Assembly: GCA_964547855.1 (NCBI GenBank)
Contig: CAZJPG010000015.1
Coordinates: forward strand, 1 to 35,913
Direction: 5' to 3'
From: JBAZHE01 sp964547855
GTDB taxonomy: Bacteria > Patescibacteriota > Patescibacteriia > Patescibacteriales > WJLG01
DNA length: 35,913 nt
Within the stretch, counting starts at the first letter, position 1, and each line of letters starts with the position of its first letter. The notes beneath the pieces are model-generated. The model searched no databases and was not told where the DNA came from. It saw only the letters and a list, made by a program, of their open reading frames with translations. This document shows positions 22,838 through 30,927 of this stretch, piece by piece. The translations under genes and the position numbers were made by a program.

Positions 22838-23494
22838 ATGACCGTCAACCTAAAGCTCGAGGCTTCCATCAGAAAAGAAGGGGAGAACTCAAAAGAATTA
22901 ATTAAAAATGGCCTTACACCAGCTGTCATTTACGGACCTCATTTGAAGGCGAATAAATTGGTCAAGCTCAACTCGACCCAGCTTTCAAAAGTCTTTACTG
23001 CCGCTGGAGAAGCGACTTTGATCGATCTAGTCGTCGATGGCAAAGAGGGTGGTAAGGTTTTGATAAAAGAAAGCCAGCGCGATGCCGTAAAAAACACCAT
23101 TATCCATGTCGATCTCTATGAAGTCGATATGAATAAAGAAATATACGTCAATGTTCCATTGAAGTTTATCGGCGTATCACCAGCTGTGGATACTGAAGGT
23201 GGTGTATTGGCAGAAAGCATATACGAAGTCGAGGTTAAATGTTTGCCAAGCAATCTTATTAGCCACATCGAAGTCGATCTATCTGTCTTGGCTCACTTGC
23301 ACGATGTCATTAAAATGCACGACCTCAAGCTTCCAGCTGGCGTTAAGTTGACCTCTGAAACCGATGACGTAGTAGCCACTGTCACCGAAATGAAAGTCGA
23401 AAAGGAAGAACCAGTCGCCGCCCCAGCTGAAGGCGCTGCAGCTGCCGCTCCTGCAGAAGGAGACAAAAAGGCAGATTCTCAGGAAAAGAAATAA
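22838..23494 (+). CDS. rplY: 50S ribosomal protein L25 (Ctc/TL5 form)
   Basis: 218 residues, the long Ctc form with two domains. The N-terminal 5S rRNA-binding domain (about 1-95) has LKLEASIRKEGENSKELIKNGLTPAVIYGP and ends with IIHVDLYEVDMNKEIYVNVPL. The C-terminal beta domain (about 100-190) contains GVLAESIYEVEVKCLPSNLISHIEVDLS and LKLPAGVKL. An Ala/Glu/Pro tail (EPVAAPAEGAAAAAP) ends in lysines, a low-complexity extension often seen in this family. It binds 5S rRNA at the central protuberance. There is no Shine-Dalgarno sequence (AAAAATATG). The DUF3048 gene follows by 22 bases and may share its transcript. Confidence 0.92.
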   Translation: MTVNLKLEASIRKEGENSKELIKNGLTPAVIYGPHLKANKLVKLNSTQLSKVFTAAGEATLIDLVVDGKEGGKVLIKESQRDAVKNTIIHVDLYEVDMNKEIYVNVPLKFIGVSPAVDTEGGVLAESIYEVEVKCLPSNLISHIEVDLSVLAHLHDVIKMHDLKLPAGVKLTSETDDVVATVTEMKVEKEEPVAAPAEGAAAAAPAEGDKKADSQEKK

Positions 23495-23516
23495 AGAATA
23501 TTCTATAACAAGGAGA

Positions 23517-24632
23517 ATGTTCCAATCTTTAAAGAGCGTCCTTAATAAGGCGTTCGAACAATTGAAGACGGACAAAATAAAACTATGGAAGACCATAACG
23601 CTGTTTTCCATAGTTTTATTTTTACTAGTAGCCTGTTTGTTTACTTGGCACTTATTAGACCGCAGACAAACTCCCCAGGTAGATAAGAAAAGTTCCGAAA
23701 GCACTGCCAGTGAAAACGATAACGATAAAATGGTCGCCCATTGTGATGGCTGCGTAAGAAGAGAGTTAGACGGAGTCTGGGTAGAGAAAGGAAAAGAAAA
23801 CCTGCCGATAATCGCCGTAATGATAGACAATCATCCATCTGCTAGGCCGCCAGAGGGCATAGACAAGGCTGGATTGATATACGAAGCTGAGGTTGAGGGT
23901 AATTATACTAGATATATGGCCGTATTCTCGACGGACGAAGGACCAAAGAAGATCGGTCCAGTCAGGAGCGCTCGAAGTTATTTCCTTGATTGGGCTGCAG
24001 AGCTTGGCGCAGTATATGGTCACTGTGGTGGCAGTCCTGACGCTCTGGTTAAAATAGCTCAAAAAGACTTAGTAGACCTCAATGAATTCTATAACGGACA
24101 ATACTTTTGGCGCGATCAACAACGTGTAGCGCCGCACAATGTCACCACTTCTTGGAATAATCTAGAGAAATTCATCAAGGATAAAGGCATAGGCAATTCT
24201 GATTTTACAGCCTGGAAATTCAAAGAAGACGAACCAAACAAGGATGTTGCCAGCTCTACTATAAAAATAGATTTCAATCACCCAGACTTCAAGGTAAAAT
24301 GGAGTTATGACCCAATAGACAATAATTACATTCGGTATGTAAGTGGAAAAAGGCAAATAACAGAAGATGGTGAAATAATAAAGGCAAAGAACATACTCAT
24401 ACAAACGCTACCGGCCAAAGTCGTCGATGAAAAATTACGCTTAGAAATGGACCCCATCGGAAGCGGTCCGGCCGTTATCTGTCTTGATGGACTGTGCCAA
24501 GAAGGGGAGTGGAAAAAGGATGGTTTTTATAGCAGGACTCTCTTCTATAACAAAGACAACAATGAAGTAGAGCTAAACTCCGGACAAACCTGGGTAGAGG
24601 TCGTAAGACCAGAGGTCGTTATTGAATACTAG
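23517..24632 (+). CDS. DUF3048 (YerB-like) exported protein
   Basis: 371 residues: a short charged start, one membrane segment (about 23-41, WKTITLFSIVLFLLVACLF) and a long outer domain. DUF3048 marks are PIIAVMIDNHPSARPPEGIDKAGLIYEAEVEG, YMAVFSTDEGPKKIGPVRSARSYFLDWAAELGA and YGHCGGSPDAL, then the C-terminal half with WSYDPIDNNYIRYVSG and NSGQTWVEVV. The family resembles Bacillus YerB, a putative lipoprotein; a Cys in ACLF lies within the membrane segment, but a proper lipobox is unclear. Function is unknown, probably envelope-related. AAGGAG lies only one or two bases before the ATG, an unusually short spacing. Confidence 0.87.
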   Translation: MFQSLKSVLNKAFEQLKTDKIKLWKTITLFSIVLFLLVACLFTWHLLDRRQTPQVDKKSSESTASENDNDKMVAHCDGCVRRELDGVWVEKGKENLPIIAVMIDNHPSARPPEGIDKAGLIYEAEVEGNYTRYMAVFSTDEGPKKIGPVRSARSYFLDWAAELGAVYGHCGGSPDALVKIAQKDLVDLNEFYNGQYFWRDQQRVAPHNVTTSWNNLEKFIKDKGIGNSDFTAWKFKEDEPNKDVASSTIKIDFNHPDFKVKWSYDPIDNNYIRYVSGKRQITEDGEIIKAKNILIQTLPAKVVDEKLRLEMDPIGSGPAVICLDGLCQEGEWKKDGFYSRTLFYNKDNNEVELNSGQTWVEVVRPEVVIEY

Positions 24633-24640
24633 GGCTAAAA

Positions 24641-24675
24641 TTTAAAACCACCCGCTAATGACGGGTGGTTTTAAA
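24641..24675. terminator. Bidirectional terminator between the DUF3048 gene and prmC
   Basis: A perfect 14-bp stem (24641-24654 with 24662-24675; core AAAACCACCCG/CGGGTGGTTTT) with a 7-base loop. T-rich ends on both strands serve both converging genes. Confidence 0.88.
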
Positions 24676-24684
24676 AAAGAGTCG

Positions 24685-25581
24685 TTATTTATTTTTCTGA
24701 TTCAAAATTTTAAAATTTGATAGCACTGCCAGCCGCTCAAAACCGGACAAATCCTTTACCATCTCCAAGTCCCATAAAGGCAATATCTCACCAACTAAGC
24801 AAGGGAATGACTCTTTTTGTGAGTCATCTATCTCACAAAGCAGCACCATGTCACGATCTATTCTAAGATTTTTTATCTGCTTTAACAGGCGCTGATAATG
24901 ATCTAGACCTTCTTCTCCAGAAACTAAAGCGGACTTTGGTTCTTTTTTGATGCTTGGCGAATCTTTTACTTGTTTTGGGGTTAAATATGGAAGATTGGCC
25001 ATCATCACAATACCTCCTTTCATCTCTTTTAAATTGATATTGTTCAACAAATCACTGTGCAAAAATTTTATACAGCCATCGACCCCTAATTCTTTGGCGT
25101 TTTTCTTGGCCAAACTCAAAGCTGGCTTTGATATATCTAGCCCAAAAAAATTTCCTTCGAAGTTTATTTTCTTAAATTCTTTGGCTAAAGAAATGATTAT
25201 ACAACCAGAACCAGTGCCAATATCAATAAAATTACTCATTTTAAAATCACTTCTTTTTGCCATATCCAGCACCTTTTCCACCATAAGCTCGGTTTCTGGG
25301 CGGGGGATCAACGTGTGTTTATCTACCATAAAATCAAACCCATAAAAGCCCTTTTTGCCGACCAAGTGCGCTACCGACCACCCCATAAGTCTTGCTAAAA
25401 TCAACTTCTGTAAATATACTCTTTTGACTATGCTTATCTTGTCTTCAGGGTGAGAATAAAAATACTCTTTGCTGTGACCAATAACAAAAGACAAAAGCAT
25501 TTCCGCTTCCGCCACTGGGTGATCGATACCTTTTTTTGATAAAACAGAGGAAGTTTTAAGCAATGCTGATTTTATGTTCAT
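24685..25581 (-). CDS. prmC: Release factor glutamine methyltransferase
   Basis: 298 residues. It methylates the Gln of the GGQ motif in release factors. The N-terminal helical domain carries HPVAEAEMLLSFVIG and LMGWSVAHLVGKKGFYGFDFMVDKHTLIPRPETE; the SAM domain has FIDIGTGSGCIIISLAKE and DISKPALSLAKKNAKELG. The catalytic NPPY reads NLPY (MANLPYLTPKQV), a variant whose Asn, Pro and Tyr are kept. It is on the same strand as prfA, its substrate gene, but separated by about 400 bases holding an opposite-strand RNA unit, so it may have its own promoter. CGGAG lies 6 bases before the ATG. Confidence 0.92.
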   Translation of the reverse strand: MNIKSALLKTSSVLSKKGIDHPVAEAEMLLSFVIGHSKEYFYSHPEDKISIVKRVYLQKLILARLMGWSVAHLVGKKGFYGFDFMVDKHTLIPRPETELMVEKVLDMAKRSDFKMSNFIDIGTGSGCIIISLAKEFKKINFEGNFFGLDISKPALSLAKKNAKELGVDGCIKFLHSDLLNNINLKEMKGGIVMMANLPYLTPKQVKDSPSIKKEPKSALVSGEEGLDHYQRLLKQIKNLRIDRDMVLLCEIDDSQKESFPCLVGEILPLWDLEMVKDLSGFERLAVLSNFKILNQKNK

Positions 25582-25582
25582 A

Positions 25583-25611
25583 TTGACTCCGAATTAAAAT
25601 CCTGCTATCTT
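25583..25611 (+). promoter_or_regulatory. Promoter of the plus-strand RNA unit between prmC and prfA
   Basis: TTGACT (25583-25588), a 17-base spacer and TATCTT (25606-25611), reading away from prmC. Its -35 box begins two bases beyond the prmC start codon, so the two transcripts would be divergent and nearly touching. Confidence 0.55.
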
Positions 25612-25617
25612 AATGAC

Positions 25618-25980
25618 AATCACTCAAGAGTGGAGTTCCTTGCTGGGAACATCTTTCCAACGAGCCATTGGTCAATTACGAAATTAATCGAAATTAGGCC
25701 AAAGTCAATATTCCCTAGGAATGCTCAATGGAAAGACAATCAATCCAGGCCAAAAGCAAAAATAGAGGAGATCCCTTACCGGATCCTGGACGGAAAGAGA
25801 ACGAACACTCCTTTAAAAAGCTTATACGGCCCGGAATTCACTGGCAAAACGACTCTTCTTGTCAGTGTCAAAGAGGGTGGTCCTTGATCAAGCAACCGCA
25901 CAAGACGGAGGCTGCCAAGAGATCGACTCTCTACGCCGAGATATCTTCGCTGTTCTGCGAAGCGCTGTCTCGGCTTTTTT
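25618..25980 (+). ncRNA. Candidate structured non-coding RNA, about 360 nt
   Basis: This interval lies between prfA and prmC but on the opposite strand. It has a promoter (25583-25611), a strong terminator (25935-25980) and many short perfect stems between: CACT/AGTG at 25621, GTTCC/GGAAC at 25635, CCAA/TTGG at 25657, ATTCC/GGAAT at 25710, GATCC/GGATC at 25770 and CACTG/CAGTG at 25839. A GTG-started frame of 85 codons (25630-25887) exists, but it has no ribosome binding site and uses CGG and AGG, rare in neighbouring genes, so I prefer an RNA. I looked for RNase P, tmRNA, SRP and 6S hallmarks and found none. The size would fit RNase P or tmRNA, so a divergent form of a known RNA stays possible. 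Confidence 0.5.
25935..25980 (+). terminator. Strong terminator of the plus-strand RNA unit
   Basis: GCCGAGA (25935-25941) pairs with TCTCGGC (25968-25974); inside, CTTCGC (25945-25950) pairs with GCGAAG (25957-25962). TTTTTT follows at 25975-25980 and overlaps the prfA stop codon. The minus-strand side has no T run, so it serves the plus strand only. Confidence 0.85.
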
Positions 25981-27034
25981 ATTTTTGCTGACTGCGGAGC
26001 TCCTTATCGGCCATTTTAAGGGCTGTGACCATATCATCCATCCCTCCCTCCATTATTATGCCGATATTATTCCAAGATTCCTTGATTCGATGATCTGTTA
26101 TGCGATCCTGCGGAAAGTTATATGTTCTGATCTTTTCACTACGATCTCCTGTGCCTACCTGGCTTTTACGAGCAGCTCCCTCCTTGGCGGCCCTTTCTTC
26201 TTCCATTTTAGCCGCTAAACGAGAACGTAATATCATCATGGCTTTGTCCTTGTTCTGATGTTGCGACTTTTCGTCCTGACACTGAACGACGACACCGGTC
26301 GGGATATGCGTTATACGAATAGCAGAGGAGGTCTTATTGACCTTCTGCCCACCCGGACCAGAAGCACAATAAGTATCTATTCTAAGATCTTTTGGGTCGA
26401 CCACTAGCTCGACCTCTTCAGCCTCTGGCATAACGGCCACAGTAACGGTAGAGGTGTGTACACGACCAGCTTTTTCGGTCTCTGGGACTCTCTGGACTCG
26501 ATGGGTTCCGCCTTCATATTTCATAGTTCCGTAAACGTCCTTACCACTAATACCAAAAATAACTTCCTTAAATCCACCAATACCTATTTGGCTAGAATCA
26601 TACATCTGAACTTTCCACCCCATTTTTTCAGCATAGCGCGAGTACATACGAAAAAGTTCAGCGGCGAATAAAGCTGATTCATCGCCTCCGGCCCCCGCCC
26701 TGATCTCAACTATCACGTCCTTTTTGTCATTAGGGTCCGCTGGATGCAATTCTTCCTCGATCCACTCCTTAAGCTCTCTAGCCCTTTTTTCCAATTCAGG
26801 CAATTCGGCCATAGCCATCTCTTTCAATTCTTGATCACTATCACCGCTAGCCATCTCGTTATTATCCTTTATGGCCAATTCCACTTTTTCCAATTCTAAA
26901 ATCTTATCCACGACTTCTTTTAAAGAGGAATGCTTCTTACCTATCGATGCCATCTTGGATGGATCGCCGATGACCTCTGGGCTGACCAACTGTCTTTCGA
27001 GTTCGGCGAATTGTCCTTTAATATCTTCGTACAT
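25979..27034 (-). CDS. prfA: Peptide chain release factor 1
   Basis: 351 residues (family about 355-360). It recognises UAA and UAG and triggers peptide release. The recognition tripeptide is PET (184-186; PAT or PVT in most RF1), the catalytic GGQ lies at about 227-229 in SGPGGQKVNKTSSAIRITH, and VEIRAGAGGDESALFAAELFRMY is the usual domain 2 start. The tripeptide and the surrounding sequence identify RF1 rather than RF2; TGA stops in the window imply an RF2 elsewhere. It follows rpmE on the same strand after a hairpin. The start has no Shine-Dalgarno sequence (AAACATATG). The partner methyltransferase prmC lies further downstream. Confidence 0.95.
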   Translation of the reverse strand: MYEDIKGQFAELERQLVSPEVIGDPSKMASIGKKHSSLKEVVDKILELEKVELAIKDNNEMASGDSDQELKEMAMAELPELEKRARELKEWIEEELHPADPNDKKDVIVEIRAGAGGDESALFAAELFRMYSRYAEKMGWKVQMYDSSQIGIGGFKEVIFGISGKDVYGTMKYEGGTHRVQRVPETEKAGRVHTSTVTVAVMPEAEEVELVVDPKDLRIDTYCASGPGGQKVNKTSSAIRITHIPTGVVVQCQDEKSQHQNKDKAMMILRSRLAAKMEEERAAKEGAARKSQVGTGDRSEKIRTYNFPQDRITDHRIKESWNNIGIIMEGGMDDMVTALKMADKELRSQQK

Positions 27035-27057
27035 ATGTTTATTTTACCTAATAAATC

Positions 27058-27118
27058 AAAAGCGGCCACTTTCGTCTAATATGATAAGTATACCATACCA
27101 AACGAAAGCAGCCGCTTT
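27058..27118 (-). terminator. Long hairpin between rpmE and prfA
   Basis: The arms 27059-27075 and 27102-27118 form AAAGCGGC/GCCGCTTT and CTTTCGT/ACGAAAG, separated by a CA/CA internal loop. On the minus strand it follows the rpmE stop by 8 bases and is trailed by TTTTGATTTATT, so it is likely a partial or full terminator. The 26-base loop (GGTATGGTATACTT on the minus strand) could hold a -10 box for prfA. Confidence 0.7.
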
Positions 27119-27125
27119 ATAGAAG

Positions 27126-27419
27126 CTACTTATCGGACTTTTGAGTGGCTCTCTTGGCAGTCTTAGCAGCCAATTTTTCCTTCTTGCTACGAGTGGTCTT
27201 GCCAGCGGCAACTTCCTTAGAAGCTGTAACCTTGGCTTGAAACTTCTCGACACGACGAGCAGTATCGACCAATTTCTGTTTGCCAGTGTAAAACGGATGG
27301 CAAGCCGAGCAAAGCTCGACTTTGAGTTCGGATTTAGTTGAACCAACCTCGAATTCATTGCCACAAGCACAGATAACCTTGGCCTTCTCGTCGTACTTAG
27401 GATGTATACCCTTCTTCAT
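27126..27419 (-). CDS. rpmE: 50S ribosomal protein L31, zinc-binding form
   Basis: 97 residues. MKKGIHPKYDEKAKVICACGNEFEVGSTK is the classical L31 start. The zinc set is complete: Cys17, Cys19 in CAC and Cys37, Cys40 in CSAC, followed by HPFYTGKQKLVDTARRVEKF. The core ends near residue 66; the remaining 30 residues are a Lys/Ala/Thr-rich basic tail, an extension common in Patescibacteria and likely to contact rRNA. It bridges the subunits at the central protuberance. The leader contains a hairpin with a T7 run (27435-27462) that could act as an attenuator. There is no Shine-Dalgarno sequence (CTATATATG). Confidence 0.94.
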   Translation of the reverse strand: MKKGIHPKYDEKAKVICACGNEFEVGSTKSELKVELCSACHPFYTGKQKLVDTARRVEKFQAKVTASKEVAAGKTTRSKKEKLAAKTAKRATQKSDK

Positions 27420-27434
27420 ATATAGATTTTAGTT

Positions 27435-27462
27435 AAAAAAATCACCGAAATCACTGCTTCGG
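27435..27462 (-). promoter_or_regulatory. Attenuator-like hairpin in the rpmE leader
   Basis: On the minus strand CCGAA (27458-27462) pairs with TTCGG (27445-27449), followed by TGA and TTTTTTT, just 15 bases before the rpmE ATG. The position before the start codon suggests control by early termination, possibly by L31 itself. The stem has only 5 bp, so the evidence is limited. Confidence 0.4.
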
Positions 27463-27591
27463 AATTTATAGCTAAAATACTAACATAAAAGTTAAATTAA
27501 ATCAATAGCCATTTTATTTTAGCCAAAATTGAGCCAAAAGCCGTTTTTTTAAAATATCTATATTAGCAATTCCAGGGCTATTTTTAAATGG

Positions 27592-27620
27592 TTGCGGCTC
27601 TCTTTCTTTTTGGATATAAT
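27592..27620 (+). promoter_or_regulatory. Promoter of the polysaccharide cluster
   Basis: TTGCGG (27592-27597), a 17-base spacer and a perfect TATAAT (27615-27620). The leader before ATG 27634 would be only about 7 nt. Confidence 0.65.
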
Positions 27621-27633
27621 ACTCCCATAATCT

Positions 27634-29073
27634 ATGAATGAAATTAAAACGAACGTCACCAAGAATACCTCTTATATAGCCATGGCTATGGTATTCCAAA
27701 AGATACTGTCTTTGACCTATTTCACTATCTTGGCCAGAGAACTTGGTCCTGAAAATTTAGGCAAATACTATTTTGCCATCTCTTTCACGACCATATTTTC
27801 CATTATAGTAGACCTTGGCTTGGCCAATGTATTAACAAGAGAGATCGCCAAAGATAAAACGCAATCGCAGCGTCTTCTAGGAACGGTCATGGCCCTCAAG
27901 CTGCCGCTGGCAGTCTTTTCTTTTTTATTGGTTTACTTTGCCTCCGGTTGGTTCGGACACGACCAGGCCATTAAAGGACTGATCATGGTATCGATCGGCT
28001 GCGTCATATTCGATTCGTTCTCAGCATCGTTCTTTGCTGTGTCCCGCGGTTTTCAAAACCTAAAATACGAAGCGATCTTCGCTGCTATTTTTCATGCCAT
28101 AGTTATTGCTGTTGGTTTACCATTGCTTTTCTCCGGAGCCAACCTGATTCTTCAGATGGCTGCCTTATTAGCCGCCAGCCTATTGCAATGTATATACTCG
28201 ATATTTATAGTCACTAAAAAAATAGGCATACCAATAATACCGACTTATGACAAAAAAATGATCAAGGAGATTCTCTTGATCGGCTTACCCTTTGCTCTTT
28301 ATGTCGTTTTTCAAAGAGTCTATACATATCTTGATTCTGTATTACTTGAACACTTTGCCGGGGCTATATACGTAGGCTACTACCAAATATCATTCCGCAT
28401 CGTCTTTGCCTTGCAGTTCATTCCTTCGGCCTTCGCTGCCTCTATATACCCAGCCATGTCCAGTCACTGGATATCCAACCGCGAACAATTAAAAGTGACG
28501 TTCGAGAAGGCTTTGACGTATTTAACTCTGATCGCCTTGCCCATCAGCGCCGGTGTCGTCGCTTTGGCCGATAAAATAATACTTCTTTTTAAATCTGGCT
28601 ACGAAGAGGCCACTCTACCGATGAGGATAATCATTTTAGCCGTATTCTTCATTTTTATAAATTTCCCGATCGGGTCTTTGCTTAATGCCTGCGACAAACA
28701 AAAGGCCAACACTCGCAATATAGCCACGGTCATGGTCGTAAGCATCATTCTTAATCTGATATTGATACCGAACTTCAAAGCTGTCGGCGCTAGCTTAACG
28801 GTCTTGATCACCAACGCGCTTATGACTGTGCTAGGCATGATATTGGCCGCCAAAATAACTCCGCTAAATTATGGGAAGCTTATTATGTCCGGAATTAAAA
28901 TAACTCTTTCCGCGATCATTATGGGCGTCTGGGTTTGGTACTTCAAAGACATATTAGGCGTCTGGGCAGTCATTCCAGTTGGAGCTTTAATATACATCTC
29001 TTTGGTTCTAGCCTTAAAAACAGTAAGTCGAGACGAGATAAAACACATACTGAATTCTGTTTTAAAAAGATAA
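27634..29073 (+). CDS. Oligosaccharide flippase (Wzx/MOP family)
   Basis: 479 residues with about 14 membrane helices, the normal length for Wzx-type flippases. The N-terminus NTSYIAMAMVFQKILSLTYFTILARELGPENLGKYYFA is characteristic (helix, then 'ARxLGPxxxGxY'), and YVGYYQISFRIVFALQFIPSAFAASIYPAMS matches the middle of the family. The protein should move undecaprenyl-linked glycans across the membrane. It is first in a four-gene cluster (flippase, two glycosyltransferases, ligase/polymerase) with very tight spacing (2 bases to the next gene). The start has no Shine-Dalgarno sequence and almost no leader. Confidence 0.9.
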   Translation: MNEIKTNVTKNTSYIAMAMVFQKILSLTYFTILARELGPENLGKYYFAISFTTIFSIIVDLGLANVLTREIAKDKTQSQRLLGTVMALKLPLAVFSFLLVYFASGWFGHDQAIKGLIMVSIGCVIFDSFSASFFAVSRGFQNLKYEAIFAAIFHAIVIAVGLPLLFSGANLILQMAALLAASLLQCIYSIFIVTKKIGIPIIPTYDKKMIKEILLIGLPFALYVVFQRVYTYLDSVLLEHFAGAIYVGYYQISFRIVFALQFIPSAFAASIYPAMSSHWISNREQLKVTFEKALTYLTLIALPISAGVVALADKIILLFKSGYEEATLPMRIIILAVFFIFINFPIGSLLNACDKQKANTRNIATVMVVSIILNLILIPNFKAVGASLTVLITNALMTVLGMILAAKITPLNYGKLIMSGIKITLSAIIMGVWVWYFKDILGVWAVIPVGALIYISLVLALKTVSRDEIKHILNSVLKR

Positions 29074-29075
29074 AT

Positions 29076-30182
29076 ATGAATGAAAAATATCTTCTCTTCA
29101 CTACGGAATTTCCTCCTCAAAAAGGGGGAGTCTCTAAATACTACGATAATCTGGTAAAAAACTGGAAAGGAGATGATCTTGTCGTTTTAGCAGATGGAGA
29201 ATCTAGCGAAGAGGATTCGAAGAACATCATTAGACGCCGTCTAATAAATAAATGGTTGCGTCCACGCTGGCTGCCTTCACTCTGGCAATTATATAAACAT
29301 GCCAGAGGACGACATATCATAGTCGGACAAATACTTCCCTTGGGAATACCGACGATACTATTAGCCAAGCGAATGGGCTTTAAATATTCTATCGTCCTGC
29401 ATGGTCTTGATTTTTCTTTATCACTAAAGAGGCCAAAGGTCACCAAGGCTATATTATCCGGCGCTGAAAAATTGATCTGTGCCAATGGCTACACCGCATC
29501 GCTAGTCAGATCCTTAGACAGAGAACTCGATGCAAAAATAAAAGTGGTCAACCCTGGGATATCCCCAAATTTCGTTCGCAACCCATCCAAGGTCGCTGAA
29601 TTAAAAGAAAGATATAGTCTTGATGGCAAAAAGATATTATTCGGAATGGGCAGATTAGTGGAAAGAAAAGGATTCGATAAAGTAATAGAGGCCATGCCAC
29701 AAATAGTAGCAGCCGAAGATAAGGCGGTGTTAGTGATCGGTGGGCAAGGACCAGATAATGACAGACTTGAAGGTTTAGTGAAAAAGCTACCAGACAACAT
29801 AAAAAATAAAGTGATAATGGCTGGCTCGATACCGGACGAAGAACATTGGGCCTGGCTGGAATTATGTGATATATTTATAATGACTTCCAGGAATATCAAT
29901 GGAGACTACGAAGGTTTTGGCATTGTTTATCTTGAAGCTAATTTGGCCGGTAAGCCAGTTATCGCCGGAGATAGCGGAGGCGTACGAGACGCCGTGCTAG
30001 ATAATATCACCGGACTCTTGGTTAACCCAGAAAATTCAGAATCCATAGCCCAGGCATCTATCGACCTATTAGAGAGCGAAACTCTAAGGCATGAACTTGG
30101 CTCAGCCGGAAACCGTCGCGTCGTCGAAACCATGTCAGCTAAAAAACAAACTGAAAAATTTCAAAAAGCTTTATCAAACTAA
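29076..30182 (+). CDS. Glycosyltransferase, GT4 family
   Basis: 368 residues. I start at ATG 29076, two bases after the flippase stop, because the protein then begins MNEKYLLFTTEFPPQKGGVSKYYDNLV, the normal GT-B N-terminus; the upstream in-frame extension would lie inside the flippase gene. The donor-binding half shows ILFGMGRLVERKGFDKVIEAM, VLVIGGQGPD and the DxD-free GT4 motif EGFGIVYLEANLAGKPVIAGDSGGVRDAV with the E-x7-E pair. It transfers a nucleotide-activated sugar onto the growing lipid-linked glycan at the cytoplasmic face; donor and acceptor are unknown. The next gene follows after 4 bases. Confidence 0.9.
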   Translation: MNEKYLLFTTEFPPQKGGVSKYYDNLVKNWKGDDLVVLADGESSEEDSKNIIRRRLINKWLRPRWLPSLWQLYKHARGRHIIVGQILPLGIPTILLAKRMGFKYSIVLHGLDFSLSLKRPKVTKAILSGAEKLICANGYTASLVRSLDRELDAKIKVVNPGISPNFVRNPSKVAELKERYSLDGKKILFGMGRLVERKGFDKVIEAMPQIVAAEDKAVLVIGGQGPDNDRLEGLVKKLPDNIKNKVIMAGSIPDEEHWAWLELCDIFIMTSRNINGDYEGFGIVYLEANLAGKPVIAGDSGGVRDAVLDNITGLLVNPENSESIAQASIDLLESETLRHELGSAGNRRVVETMSAKKQTEKFQKALSN

Positions 30183-30186
30183 AAAT

Positions 30187-30927
30187 ATGATAAGCGTTAT
30201 CATTCCAGCCTATAACAGCGAAGAGACTCTGCGATGCTGCATCGACAGCCTTTTGTTGCAGACTTATCGCAACATCGAGGTCGTCTTAATAAACGACGCC
30301 TCTACCGACAAAACATTAGAGATCGCCAAAGAGTACATAGACCAGCTAAAAGAAGAGGGGATCCCTTACAAGATAATAAACCACGAGGAAAATAAAGGTG
30401 CTCCAACTGCCCGCAACCATGGCTTTCAAGCGGCCAAAGGTGATTTTGTCATTTTCTGTGACGCTGATTCTGTATTAGAGAAAGAGTGCTTATATGAAAT
30501 GCTCAAAACCCTAAACGAAAATCCAGAGGCCAGCTATGCTTATTCTTCTTTTTATTGGGGTAAAAAATTATTTAAGCTTTGGCCATTCGACCCAAAGAAA
30601 TTAAGACAAATGCCATACATCCATTCCACCTCCTTGATAAGGACAAAGGATTTTCCTAAAACAGGATGGGATGAGGACATAAAAAAACTCCAAGACTGGG
30701 ATTTGTGGCTTACCATGCTCGACGAAGGACACAAAGGAATATACATAGAGAAAACATTGTTCAGCGTTTGCCCTGGCGGATCTATATCCAATTGGCTGCC
30801 ATCGATCGCTTACAAAATAGCCCCATTCCTTCCAGAAGTAAAAAAATATAAAAAAGCCTTGCGCATAGTAAAAGAAAAGCATGGGCAAATACTCTCTGAA
30901 CAAGAGAGGATAATGAAATTCAAATGA
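30187..30927 (+). CDS. Glycosyltransferase, GT2 family
   Basis: 246 residues from ATG 30187, which gives the standard GT-A start MISVIIPAYNSEETLRCCIDSLLLQTY. Further marks are VVLINDASTDKTLEIAKEY, GAPTARNHGFQAAKGDFVIFCDADS (the metal-binding DAD) and the acceptor-side ED-like LQDWDLWLTML. The longer in-frame opening to 30091 overlaps the GT4 gene and is rejected. It likely adds a sugar to a lipid-linked intermediate using Mg2+ or Mn2+. The TGA overlaps the ATG of the ligase gene (ATGA), so the two are translationally coupled. Confidence 0.9.
   Translation: MISVIIPAYNSEETLRCCIDSLLLQTYRNIEVVLINDASTDKTLEIAKEYIDQLKEEGIPYKIINHEENKGAPTARNHGFQAAKGDFVIFCDADSVLEKECLYEMLKTLNENPEASYAYSSFYWGKKLFKLWPFDPKKLRQMPYIHSTSLIRTKDFPKTGWDEDIKKLQDWDLWLTMLDEGHKGIYIEKTLFSVCPGGSISNWLPSIAYKIAPFLPEVKKYKKALRIVKEKHGQILSEQERIMKFK

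Noticed and set aside
25630..25887. 85-codon plus-strand ORF inside the candidate RNA
   Set aside because: GTG start without a ribosome binding site, codons such as CGG and AGG rare in neighbours, and no recognisable motif. Kept only as an alternative to the RNA reading.
25870..25895. T-box-like AGGGTGGTCC in the candidate RNA
   Set aside because: Only the first part resembles the T-box antiterminator sequence, and no plus-strand gene follows the terminator.
25859..26218. Plus-strand ORF of 119 codons starting in the RNA unit and entering prfA
   Set aside because: Two thirds is antisense to prfA and it crosses a strong plus-strand terminator; no ribosome binding site.
28935..29075. Upstream extension of the GT4 gene
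   Set aside because: It lies inside the flippase gene in another frame; the ATG at 29076 gives the normal GT-B N-terminus.
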